A stretch of DNA of 5,001 nt from Tepidiphilus sp. (GTDB taxonomy: Bacteria; Pseudomonadota; Gammaproteobacteria; Burkholderiales; Rhodocyclaceae): contig JAQUGB010000135.1 of NCBI GenBank assembly GCA_028684345.1, forward strand, positions 1-5,001. The letters run 5' to 3'. The position numbers and the translations under genes are program-made. A model generated the notes under the pieces. That model was not told the origin of the DNA. It did not search any database and saw nothing but the letters and a program-made list of their open reading frames with translations. Shown here in pieces: positions 1 to 5,001 of this stretch (position 1 is its first letter; each line of letters starts with the position of its first letter).

Positions 1-1097
1 TGCTCAAGCTCGCCAAGCAGAAAAAGGCTTCCGACCTCTTCATCACGCCGGATTTCCCTCCGGCGCTGAAGATCGACGGCAAGATCACGCCGCAGACGGC
101 GCAGCCGCTGACCGCGGTCCATACCGCAGAAATCGCCCGTGCCTTGATGAACGACCGGCAGGCCGCCGAGTTCGAGGCGACCAAGGAATGCAACTTCGCC
201 ATCAATCCCACGGGAATCGGGCGTTTTCGCGTCAATGCCTATCTCGAGAAAGGGGCCGTCGCCTTGGTCCTTCGTGCCATCGCCGACCGGATCCCGACTT
301 TCGAGGAGCTGATGCTGCCCCCCATTCTCAAGGAAATCGCCATGCTCAAGCGCGGCCTGGTGGTCTTCGTCGGCGGCACCGGTACCGGCAAGAGCACCTC
401 GCTTGCGGCGCTCGTGGATTACCGCAACGAGAATTCCTTCGGTCACATCATCACCATCGAAGATCCGATCGAATTCGTGCACACGCACAAGAACTGCATC
501 GTGTCGCAACGGGAGATCGGCATCGACACCGAAAACTGGGAAATCGCCCTGAAGAACACCTTGCGCCAAGCCCCGGACGTCATCATGATGGGCGAGATCC
601 GCGATCGTGAGACGATGGACTACGCCATCGCTTTCGCCGAAACCGGTCACCTCGCGCTCGCCACGCTGCACGCCAACAGCGCCAACCAAGCGCTCGATCG
701 CATCATCAACTTCTTCCCCGAAGACCGGCGCCAGCAGCTGCTCATGGATCTCTCGCTCAACCTGCGCGCCTTCGTGTCGCAGCGCCTGCTGCCACGAGCC
801 GACGGCCCCGGCCGCGTCCCAGCCGTAGAAATCATGCTCAACTCGCCCCTCATCGCCGATCTCATCTTCAAAGGGGAGGTGGGCGAGATCAAGGACGTAA
901 TGAAACGCTCGCGTGAACTGGGTATGCAGACCTTCGACCAGTCCCTCTTCGACCTCTACGAGGCAGGGCTCATTCGCTACGAAGACGCGCTGCGCTATGC
1001 CGACTCGGTCAACGACCTGCGGCTGCAGATCAAGCTCTACAGCAAGCGGGAAGACAAACCCGACATTCGTCCGCCCGATGGCCTCGACGTCCTCTGA
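1..1097 (+). CDS. pilU: Type IV pilus retraction ATPase PilU (5' end outside window)
   Basis: PilU is a cytoplasmic hexameric secretion ATPase of the PilT/VirB11 family that works with PilT at the base of the type IV pilus to power retraction and twitching motility. The reading frame is open from base 3 (364 visible codons). Family members are about 380 aa, so only some 15 N-terminal residues are missing; the TTG/ATG pair at 144-149 is internal. Visible in order: the N-terminal KKASDLFIT segment (about 18-44), the Walker A motif GGTGTGKST (372-398), the Asp box TIEDPIEF (453-476), the Walker B region DVIMMGEIRDRET (576-614) and the His box HLALATLHAN (648-677). The wording LRQAPDVIMMGEIRD and the RIINFFPEDRR stretch are typical of PilU rather than PilT. 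It ends at TGA 1095-1097. pilT is usually the upstream neighbour and would lie off the left edge. Identification is by recognition of family motifs. Confidence 0.95.
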   Translation, partial: LKLAKQKKASDLFITPDFPPALKIDGKITPQTAQPLTAVHTAEIARALMNDRQAAEFEATKECNFAINPTGIGRFRVNAYLEKGAVALVLRAIADRIPTFEELMLPPILKEIAMLKRGLVVFVGGTGTGKSTSLAALVDYRNENSFGHIITIEDPIEFVHTHKNCIVSQREIGIDTENWEIALKNTLRQAPDVIMMGEIRDRETMDYAIAFAETGHLALATLHANSANQALDRIINFFPEDRRQQLLMDLSLNLRAFVSQRLLPRADGPGRVPAVEIMLNSPLIADLIFKGEVGEIKDVMKRSRELGMQTFDQSLFDLYEAGLIRYEDALRYADSVNDLRLQIKLYSKREDKPDIRPPDGLDVL

Positions 1098-1240
1098 GGA
1101 AACGCTGAATAATTGGCTGCGCGGGCGAATCGCTGCGTTGCGCGGTGCTCGCTCCCTCGCCTATCTACTCGATATGTCTCGGTCGCTGCGCTCCGTGCGC
1201 CTTGCGCTTCATCCCGCTCGCTCATTTCTTCAGCGTCTCC
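1098..1240. mobile_element. MITE/REP-like palindromic repeat element with terminal inverted repeats
   Basis: This stretch fills the gap between the convergent pilU and rlmL genes. Its ends are inverted repeats: GGAAACGCTGAATAA at 1098-1112 pairs with the complement of TTCTTCAGCGTCTCC at 1226-1240 (13 of 15 match). The inverted symmetry continues imperfectly inward to a central TATC-tactc-GATA (1162-1174), so the whole 143 bp is one long imperfect palindrome. The tetranucleotide CTGA occurs immediately outside both ends (1094-1097 and 1241-1244), as a 4-bp target-site duplication would. It encodes no transposase and is far too short to be autonomous. From memory, similar intergenic repeats occur in many copies in betaproteobacterial genomes, but that was not checked. 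Folded as RNA it could also act as a bidirectional terminator for the two converging genes. A plain non-mobile terminator is the alternative reading. Confidence 0.6.
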
Positions 1241-1253
1241 CTGAGGGCATGCC

Positions 1254-2411
1254 TCACGGCGGCGTACTGGCGCGCCGCCGCATCGGGCCAGCCACGAGGC
1301 GGTATTCCAAAAGGCGGCACTCCAACGCCCCGTTGAAGAGCGGCACGCGCCGACTCGCCTTGAGCCCGATGCCGCGCGGCAATTCCGGATCGGCGGTAAG
1401 GATCCACGCGCGCCAGCCCGTCCAATGGCGTTTGAGGGCATCGCCCAGGCGCGGATACCACGCGGCCAGCCGCTGCGCCTCGTCGAGTCGCACGCCGTAG
1501 GGCGGATTGGCCACCAAAACGCCTTCCGGTGCCGGGGCAACCAGCTCTGCCACATCGGCCACCTGCCAGTGCACCGCCTCCTCCAAGCCCGCTGCGGCGA
1601 GGTTCTCGCGCGCGGCCGCCACCATCGCCGGATCGACGTCGGAGCCCCACAGGCGCAGAGGAAGGTCGCGGCGCAGCGCCTCGGCACGCCGGCGCAATGC
1701 CCGCCACTGCGCCGGGTCGAAATTTTCCAGATTTTCCAAGGCGAAACCCCGCGCGAGCCCCGGAGCGATGCCGCGCGCGGCCATCGCCGCTTCGAGCAGA
1801 AAAGTCCCACTGCCGCACATCGGGTCGACCAGCAGCTCGTCCGGCCGCCACCCCGTGAGTATGAGGATGCCTGCCGCGAGGTTTTCCTTCAAGGGCGCGG
1901 CGACCGTCGAGCGTTTGAAGCCGCGGCGGTAGAGCGGCTCACCGCTCAGATCGAGGTAGATTCGCGCGCGCCGCTCTTGCAGGAAGACCCACAAGCGCAC
2001 CTGCGGCGCCACGGTATCGACGCTGGGCCGTGCGCCCAGCTGCGCCCGAAAGCGGTCGCAGACCGCGTCCTTGACCCGCAGCGCCGCGAATTCGAGGCTG
2101 CGCAAGGGCGAGCGCTGCGCGCGCACATCGACGCGGAAGGTGCGCTCCACGGCAAAATGCCGTGGCCAGGGAATGTCGCGTGCCAGACGGTAGAGCTCGT
2201 CCTCGTTGCGATAGCTCCCTTCCCCCACCTGCCACAGCACGCGCGTGGCGATGCGGCTCGTCAGATTCACCCAGGCGCCGAGGGCGAATTCGCCGGCAAA
2301 TCCCACCCCGGCAGAAGCCGGTTCGGGCCGCTCGATTCCCAGGCTCGCCAACTCCTGGGCGAGCGCCCCCTCGAGGCCGCGCGGGCAAGGACAGAAGAAG
2401 CGCTCGCTCAC
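1254..2411 (-). CDS. rlmL: THUMP-domain 23S rRNA (guanine-N2)-methyltransferase, RlmL type without RlmK domain
   Basis: A 385-aa class I SAM-dependent RNA methyltransferase. The family member RlmL makes m2G2445 in 23S rRNA. The N-terminus (FFCPCPRGLEGALAQEL, residues 5-21) and the following region to about 155 match the ferredoxin-like plus THUMP RNA-binding part. The linker YRRGFKRSTVAAPLKENLAA (161-180) is characteristic of this family. The catalytic Rossmann domain shows motif I DPMCGSGT (196-203), an acidic SAM-binding strand GSDVDP (256-261) and the N2-guanine methylation motif NPPYG (302-306). E. coli RlmL is about 700 aa because it is fused to RlmK (m7G2069); here the protein stops after the RlmL half, which is common outside the enterics. 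The GTG start is chosen because GAGGAG lies 5 nt upstream. It is the last gene of a minus-strand run, 9 bp after the HemJ-like gene. The exact modified nucleotide is inferred from family membership. Confidence 0.88.
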   Translation of the reverse strand: MSERFFCPCPRGLEGALAQELASLGIERPEPASAGVGFAGEFALGAWVNLTSRIATRVLWQVGEGSYRNEDELYRLARDIPWPRHFAVERTFRVDVRAQRSPLRSLEFAALRVKDAVCDRFRAQLGARPSVDTVAPQVRLWVFLQERRARIYLDLSGEPLYRRGFKRSTVAAPLKENLAAGILILTGWRPDELLVDPMCGSGTFLLEAAMAARGIAPGLARGFALENLENFDPAQWRALRRRAEALRRDLPLRLWGSDVDPAMVAAARENLAAAGLEEAVHWQVADVAELVAPAPEGVLVANPPYGVRLDEAQRLAAWYPRLGDALKRHWTGWRAWILTADPELPRGIGLKASRRVPLFNGALECRLLEYRLVAGPMRRRASTPP

Positions 2412-2416
2412 GCCGT

Positions 2417-2422
2417 CTCCTC
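2417..2422 (-). promoter_or_regulatory. Ribosome binding site of rlmL, overlapping the upstream stop codon
   Basis: On the minus strand GAGGAG precedes the GTG start by 5 nt and overlaps the TGA stop of the HemJ-like gene (2421-2423). This supports the GTG start and suggests translational coupling between the two genes. Confidence 0.7.
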
Positions 2423-2831
2423 AAAAAGGTTTCAACACGGCGAGGAACACCACCGCCGTGAGCACCAGCACGGGAATCTCGTTGAAGACGCGATACCAGC
2501 GATGCGAGTGACGATTGCGCCCCTCGGCAAACGCGCGCAGCAACCGCCCGCACCCCAGGTGATAAACGATGAGAAAGACCGCGAGCAGCGTCTTGGCGTG
2601 CAGCCAGCCGCCAGAAAAACCGAAACCGAACCATAGCCACAGGCCGAAGACGATCGCCAGCACCCCCAGCGGCGTCATGAAGCGGTAGAGCTTGCGCGCC
2701 ATCACCAAGAGGTGCGCCCGCACCGCCGGCTCCTCGACCATCGCCAGATTGACGAAGATGCGCGGCAGATAGAAGAGCCCGGCGAACCAGCTCACGACGA
2801 AGACGATGTGCAGGGATTTAACGACCAGCAT
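2421..2831 (-). CDS. hemJ: HemJ-like / CopD-family (UPF0093) integral membrane protein
   Basis: A 136-aa protein with four predicted membrane helices at roughly residues 4-25, 51-72, 78-96 and 116-134. The N-terminal VKSLHIVFVVSWFAGLFYLP (4-23), the third-helix motif WLHAK (76-80), the basic loop with GRNRHSHRWYRVFNE (104-118) and the C-terminal KPF match the UPF0093/HemJ family, often labelled 'CopD family protein' in betaproteobacteria. HemJ oxidises protoporphyrinogen IX to protoporphyrin IX, the penultimate step of haem synthesis, in the cytoplasmic membrane. Conserved His8 and Lys80 are present; the family is known to need a conserved His and Lys for haem binding or activity. The ATG start has AAGGAG 9 nt upstream. 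The length is full for the family. No haem-pathway gene lies beside it, so the enzymatic role is inferred from similarity; a different function in the wider CopD-like group cannot be excluded. Confidence 0.78.
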   Translation of the reverse strand: MLVVKSLHIVFVVSWFAGLFYLPRIFVNLAMVEEPAVRAHLLVMARKLYRFMTPLGVLAIVFGLWLWFGFGFSGGWLHAKTLLAVFLIVYHLGCGRLLRAFAEGRNRHSHRWYRVFNEIPVLVLTAVVFLAVLKPF

Positions 2832-2840
2832 AGACTCATT

Positions 2841-2846
2841 CTCCTT
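2841..2846 (-). promoter_or_regulatory. Ribosome binding site of the HemJ-like gene
   Basis: On the minus strand AAGGAG lies 9 nt upstream of the ATG at 2831-2829. A second ATG between them (minus strand AATGAGTCTATG) is out of frame, so the site supports the annotated start. Confidence 0.7.
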
Positions 2847-2869
2847 TTGGGCATCTCGAATAACCTACT

Positions 2870-2888
2870 GCGCGATGGTTCTTCGCGC
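2870..2888 (-). other. Small hairpin just after the SDR stop codon
   Basis: GCGCGA (2870-2875) and TCGCGC (2883-2888) form a perfect 6-bp inverted repeat with a 7-nt loop, starting within the TAG stop of the upstream SDR gene on the minus strand. No run of T follows in the direction of transcription, so it is not a standard intrinsic terminator; it may be an attenuator, a 3'-end stabiliser or chance in GC-rich DNA. The rest of the 56-bp spacer to the HemJ-like gene shows no convincing promoter. Confidence 0.3.
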
Positions 2889-3778
2889 TACCCTTTCGTT
2901 TCACGACGGGCTGCGATCGCCGCCAACACGCCCTCCACCGTCGGATGGCGCAGGCGCAGGCGCAATTCCCGCCGCAGCCGCTCGGAACGCAGACGGCGCG
3001 ATTCTCGCATGAAGGAGGCCGTGGCAGGCGGCACCGCCGCCAGCACCTCGGCCAGGGGCAGGCGCGGTGGCGCCGGCCAATCGAAGGTTTCTGCGAGCCG
3101 TTCGTAGAATTCGCTCAAGGTGAGCTCACTTCGATCGACCACGTGATAGGCACGCAGGCTCGCTCCACGGAATGTGGCAAACCACAACGCACGGGCGAGA
3201 TCGTCGGCGTGGATGTGGTTGGTCCACACCGGCTCACACGGCACCGGCCAGCCCCGACGCAGCCGCTCCAGGGGCAAGCGATCCCCGGCGTAGATCCCCG
3301 GCGCACGCAGGATCGACAGCCGTACGCTCCGGCGACGCGCAAACGCGCGCCAGCAGCGCTCGGCCGCAAGACGCCGTTTTCCCCGAGCGGTCTGCGGCCG
3401 CGGGGGATCGGATTCTCTCACCCAGGCGCCGCCGCGATCGCCGTAGATACCGCTCGTGCCGACATAGACCAGGCGGCGAGGGCGCCTCCCGCCGCGGGCC
3501 AGCGCCGCCGCGAGGCGCTTCGAGCGAGGATCGTCCATCCCTTCGGCCGGCGGAGGGGCGAGCATCCACACCCACGAGGCGAGCCCGGCGAGGCGACGCA
3601 GACCGCGCCGGTCGTCGAGATCGGCGATCAGCACCTTCGATCCTCTTTCGCGCCACGCCGGCGCCGTCTCGGGACGACGCACCAGAGCGACGACGCGAAC
3701 CCCGGCAGGCAGGAAACGCATCGCCCGCGCCGCCACGTCGCCCGCCCCAACCACCAGCAATCTCCTTGCCCGCTTCAT
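2888..3778 (-). CDS. Atypical SDR, NAD-dependent epimerase/dehydratase-like protein (YeeZ-like)
   Basis: A 296-aa Rossmann-fold protein of the extended/atypical short-chain dehydrogenase class. The N-terminal strand and glycine motif RLLVVGAGDVAAR (6-18) should bind NAD(P). VYVGTSGIYGDRGG (104-117) is the usual strand-4/5 region. LSILRAPGIYAGDRLPLERL (154-173) and NHIHADDLARAL (187-198) are family-typical substrate-domain segments. The normal catalytic YxxxK is not visible: the equivalent place reads TARGK (130-134), with Thr for Tyr, so this may be a binding protein or may use different chemistry. The protein is very arginine-rich. The ATG at 3778 is preferred because AAAAGGA lies just upstream; an in-frame GTG at 3805 would add 9 residues but has no Shine-Dalgarno sequence. 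It is the first of three minus-strand genes, divergent from the flavin reductase. Substrate and pathway are unknown. Confidence 0.85.
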   Translation of the reverse strand: MKRARRLLVVGAGDVAARAMRFLPAGVRVVALVRRPETAPAWRERGSKVLIADLDDRRGLRRLAGLASWVWMLAPPPAEGMDDPRSKRLAAALARGGRRPRRLVYVGTSGIYGDRGGAWVRESDPPRPQTARGKRRLAAERCWRAFARRRSVRLSILRAPGIYAGDRLPLERLRRGWPVPCEPVWTNHIHADDLARALWFATFRGASLRAYHVVDRSELTLSEFYERLAETFDWPAPPRLPLAEVLAAVPPATASFMRESRRLRSERLRRELRLRLRHPTVEGVLAAIAARRETKG

Positions 3779-3825
3779 GCTATCCTTTTGCGCTTTCTGC
3801 GTCACGCTGGATACGCAAGCCTACC
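3779..3825. promoter_or_regulatory. Divergent intergenic gap, presumed promoters for both sides
   Basis: Only 47 bp separate the SDR start (minus) from the reductase start (plus), so promoters must lie here or reach into the coding regions. For the plus strand a poor TTGCGC (3788-3793) with GATACG 16 bp later (3810-3815) could be a weak sigma-70 pair, matching consensus at 3 of 6 positions each; it is not convincing. No clear operator palindrome is seen. The plus-strand ATG has no strong Shine-Dalgarno sequence. Confidence 0.3.
3783..3787 (-). promoter_or_regulatory. Ribosome binding site that decides the SDR start
   Basis: Minus-strand AAGGA, within AAAAGGA (3783-3789), sits 4 nt before the ATG at 3778-3776. 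The upstream GTG (3805-3803) has no comparable site, so the shorter start is favoured. Confidence 0.6.
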
Positions 3826-4848
3826 ATGAACGCCACCGTCCGCATCGCCGACCACCCTGGTGCCAGTTTCTCCGTTGCCCCGAATCAGACCATCCTCGAA
3901 GCGGCGCTCGCCGCCGGGTTGCTGCTGCCCTACGGGTGCCGTGACGGCGCCTGCGGTGCCTGCCGCGCCCGGCTCGTCGAGGGGCAGATCGAATACCGCG
4001 GCCCAGTGGCCGCCTCGGCGCTCACCGAAGAAGAACGGGCACAAGGCTGGTTCCTGCCCTGCCGTGCCCACGCGCGCACGGATCTCGTCATCGCCGTGCG
4101 CGAACTGCGCCGTGCCGACGACTTCCCGGTCCACAAATTCCCCGCCCGGGTCGAACACCTGGAGCGCGCCGCCGACGACGTGATGATCCTCACCCTCAAA
4201 CGGCCGGCGAGTCTGGACTTCCGCTTCCGCGCCGGCCAGTACGTAGACGTGCTGCTGCCCGACGGGGCGCGGCGCAGTTTCTCACTCGCCAATGCTCCGG
4301 AGGAAAACGATTTTCTCGAACTCCACGTCCGGCTCGTGCCCGGCGGGCGCTTCACCACGCACGTCTTCACGGCGATGAAGCCCAAGGAAGTGCTGCGACT
4401 CGAGGGGCCGCTCGGCAGCTTCTTCCTGCGAGAGGAAAGCGAAGCGCCGATCCTCTTTCTCGCTGGCGGTACGGGATTTGCTCCGATCCAATCGATGCTG
4501 CGGCACATGCACCATGCCGGCATCACCCGTCCCGCCGTGCTCTATTGGGGCGCGCGCACCCGCGCCGGTCTTTATCGGCACGAATGGCTCGAACGCTTCG
4601 CTGCCGAACATCCTTGGCTGCGCTACGTTCCCGTACTCTCGGAACCCCTCGTGGAAGATCGCTGGGAAGGGCGCACCGAGCTCGTGCACCGCGCCGTGCT
4701 GCAGGATTTTCCAACGCTCGCCGGTCATGAAGTCTATGCCTGCGGCGCCCCGGCGATGATCGAAGCGGCGCGACGCGACTTCCTCATCCAAGGGCTGGAC
4801 GTCGATGCCTTTCACAGTGACGCATTCACTTTTGCGAACCCATCATGA
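3826..4848 (+). CDS. Ferredoxin-fused FAD/NAD(P)H reductase (CDP-6-deoxy-delta-3,4-glucoseen reductase-like)
   Basis: A 340-aa cytoplasmic electron-transfer protein with three modules. Residues 1-95 are a plant-type [2Fe-2S] ferredoxin with ligands Cys38, Cys43, Cys46 and Cys79 (C-x4-C-x2-C-x32-C). Residues about 103-200 form the FAD domain, with the flavin motif RSFS (150-153). Residues about 205-335 form the NAD(P)H domain, with GGTGFAP (214-220) and YACGAP (304-309). This order and length match proteins annotated as CDP-6-deoxy-delta-3,4-glucoseen reductase (AscD/RfbI-like), which pass electrons from NAD(P)H through FAD and the cluster to a partner enzyme. No ascarylose or other dideoxysugar genes are seen here, so the sugar-specific name is probably inherited annotation; an electron-donor role for an unknown oxygenase or dehydratase is equally possible. 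The frame is open far upstream, but the true start is ATG 3826, where similarity begins. Its TGA overlaps the next ATG (ATGA). Confidence 0.88.
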   Translation: MNATVRIADHPGASFSVAPNQTILEAALAAGLLLPYGCRDGACGACRARLVEGQIEYRGPVAASALTEEERAQGWFLPCRAHARTDLVIAVRELRRADDFPVHKFPARVEHLERAADDVMILTLKRPASLDFRFRAGQYVDVLLPDGARRSFSLANAPEENDFLELHVRLVPGGRFTTHVFTAMKPKEVLRLEGPLGSFFLREESEAPILFLAGGTGFAPIQSMLRHMHHAGITRPAVLYWGARTRAGLYRHEWLERFAAEHPWLRYVPVLSEPLVEDRWEGRTELVHRAVLQDFPTLAGHEVYACGAPAMIEAARRDFLIQGLDVDAFHSDAFTFANPS

Positions 4849-5001
4849 CTGTTCTCGACACCGTTCTCACCCGCGAGCCCGTGGTCAACCTCAGGCAGGC
4901 GATCACCGCCAATCGCCTGCTGCTGCACGCTTCGAGCACGGAATCCGCACTGGAATCACTGCGTCGCCTACGACCGTTTTGGCCATCTGCCCACACGGTG
5001 T
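4845..5001 (+). CDS. N-terminus of an unidentified protein, possibly HDOD/EAL signalling family (3' end outside window)
   Basis: An open frame of 52 complete codons starts at ATG 4845, overlapping the reductase stop by 4 bp (ATGA), and runs without a stop to the window edge. The visible start is MTVLDTVLTREPVVN, followed by a hydrophilic segment with ANRLLLHASSTESALESL. The opening 'REPVVN...ITANRLLLHA' pattern recalls the beginning of EAL/HDOD (YuxH-like) signalling proteins, where a short 'ARQPI' strand starts the domain, but too little is visible to be sure. No Shine-Dalgarno sequence is evident, so translation is probably coupled to the reductase. Codon use resembles the neighbouring genes. 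The frame and overlap are seen directly; the family is a guess. Confidence 0.6.
   Translation, partial: MTVLDTVLTREPVVNLRQAITANRLLLHASSTESALESLRRLRPFWPSAHTV

Noticed and set aside
144..149. TTG/ATG as the pilU start
   Set aside because: The same frame is open back to base 3 and encodes the conserved PilU N-terminal segment, so these are internal codons of a gene cut by the window edge.
1037..1810. 257-aa minus-strand frame spanning rlmL's 3' part, the repeat and the pilU end
   Set aside because: It is a shadow of rlmL in another frame that continues through the repeat into antisense pilU, with no ribosome binding site or domain.
1425..2636. 403-aa open frame on the plus strand
   Set aside because: It lies antisense to the well-supported rlmL and HemJ-like genes and has no recognisable domain; long stop-free shadow frames are expected in DNA this GC-rich.
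3172..3825. Upstream in-frame extension of the reductase to a 558-aa protein
   Set aside because: The extra 218 residues are low-complexity, Arg/Ala/Pro-rich and antisense to the SDR gene; similarity to the ferredoxin domain starts at ATG 3826.
2945..3829. 294-aa plus-strand frame opposite the SDR gene
   Set aside because: It mirrors the SDR gene, has no domain and is compositionally biased.
1..5001. CRISPR arrays, tRNA or rRNA genes, or a defence or novel multi-gene system
   Set aside because: No regularly spaced repeats, cloverleaf-like sequence or rRNA segment was seen, and nearly all bases are explained by recognisable ordinary genes.

Overview
The window is a GC-rich (about two-thirds GC), densely packed stretch of bacterial chromosome. 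The twitching-motility ATPase PilU, a short RlmL-type 23S rRNA methyltransferase with no RlmK half, a HemJ/CopD-family membrane protein and a ferredoxin-fused flavin reductase of the 'CDP-6-deoxy-glucoseen reductase' type together suggest a betaproteobacterium, perhaps near the Rhodocyclales or Hydrogenophilales. That placement is inferred from protein character only; no taxonomic marker gene is present.

Layout: (1) bases 1-1097, plus strand: nearly all of pilU, missing only its extreme 5' end. (2) bases 1098-1240: a 143-bp imperfect palindrome with 15-bp terminal inverted repeats (13/15 matching), flanked by a CTGA direct repeat, sitting exactly at the pilU stop codon; it looks like a MITE- or REP-like insertion between two convergent genes. 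(3) bases 1254-3778, minus strand: three genes in one direction, in transcription order an atypical SDR/NAD-dependent epimerase-like protein, a HemJ-like four-helix membrane protein, and the rlmL-type methyltransferase. The last two are 9 bp apart and probably co-transcribed; the first is separated by 56 bp holding a small hairpin. (4) bases 3779-3825: a 47-bp divergent intergenic gap. (5) bases 3826-4848, plus strand: a 340-aa [2Fe-2S]-FAD-NAD(P)H reductase, overlapping by 4 bp (ATGA) the start of a further gene that runs off the right edge and has only a tentative HDOD/EAL-like identity.

The genes look like ordinary housekeeping or surface-motility genes rather than a dedicated defence or accessory system. 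The least explained structure is the palindromic repeat at 1098-1240. Removing it and one copy of its flanking repeat would leave pilU and rlmL convergent with only 9 bp between their stop codons, with the pilU stop intact. The two other points worth checking are the SDR, which lacks the usual catalytic tyrosine of the YxxxK motif, and the coupling of the reductase to the truncated downstream gene.
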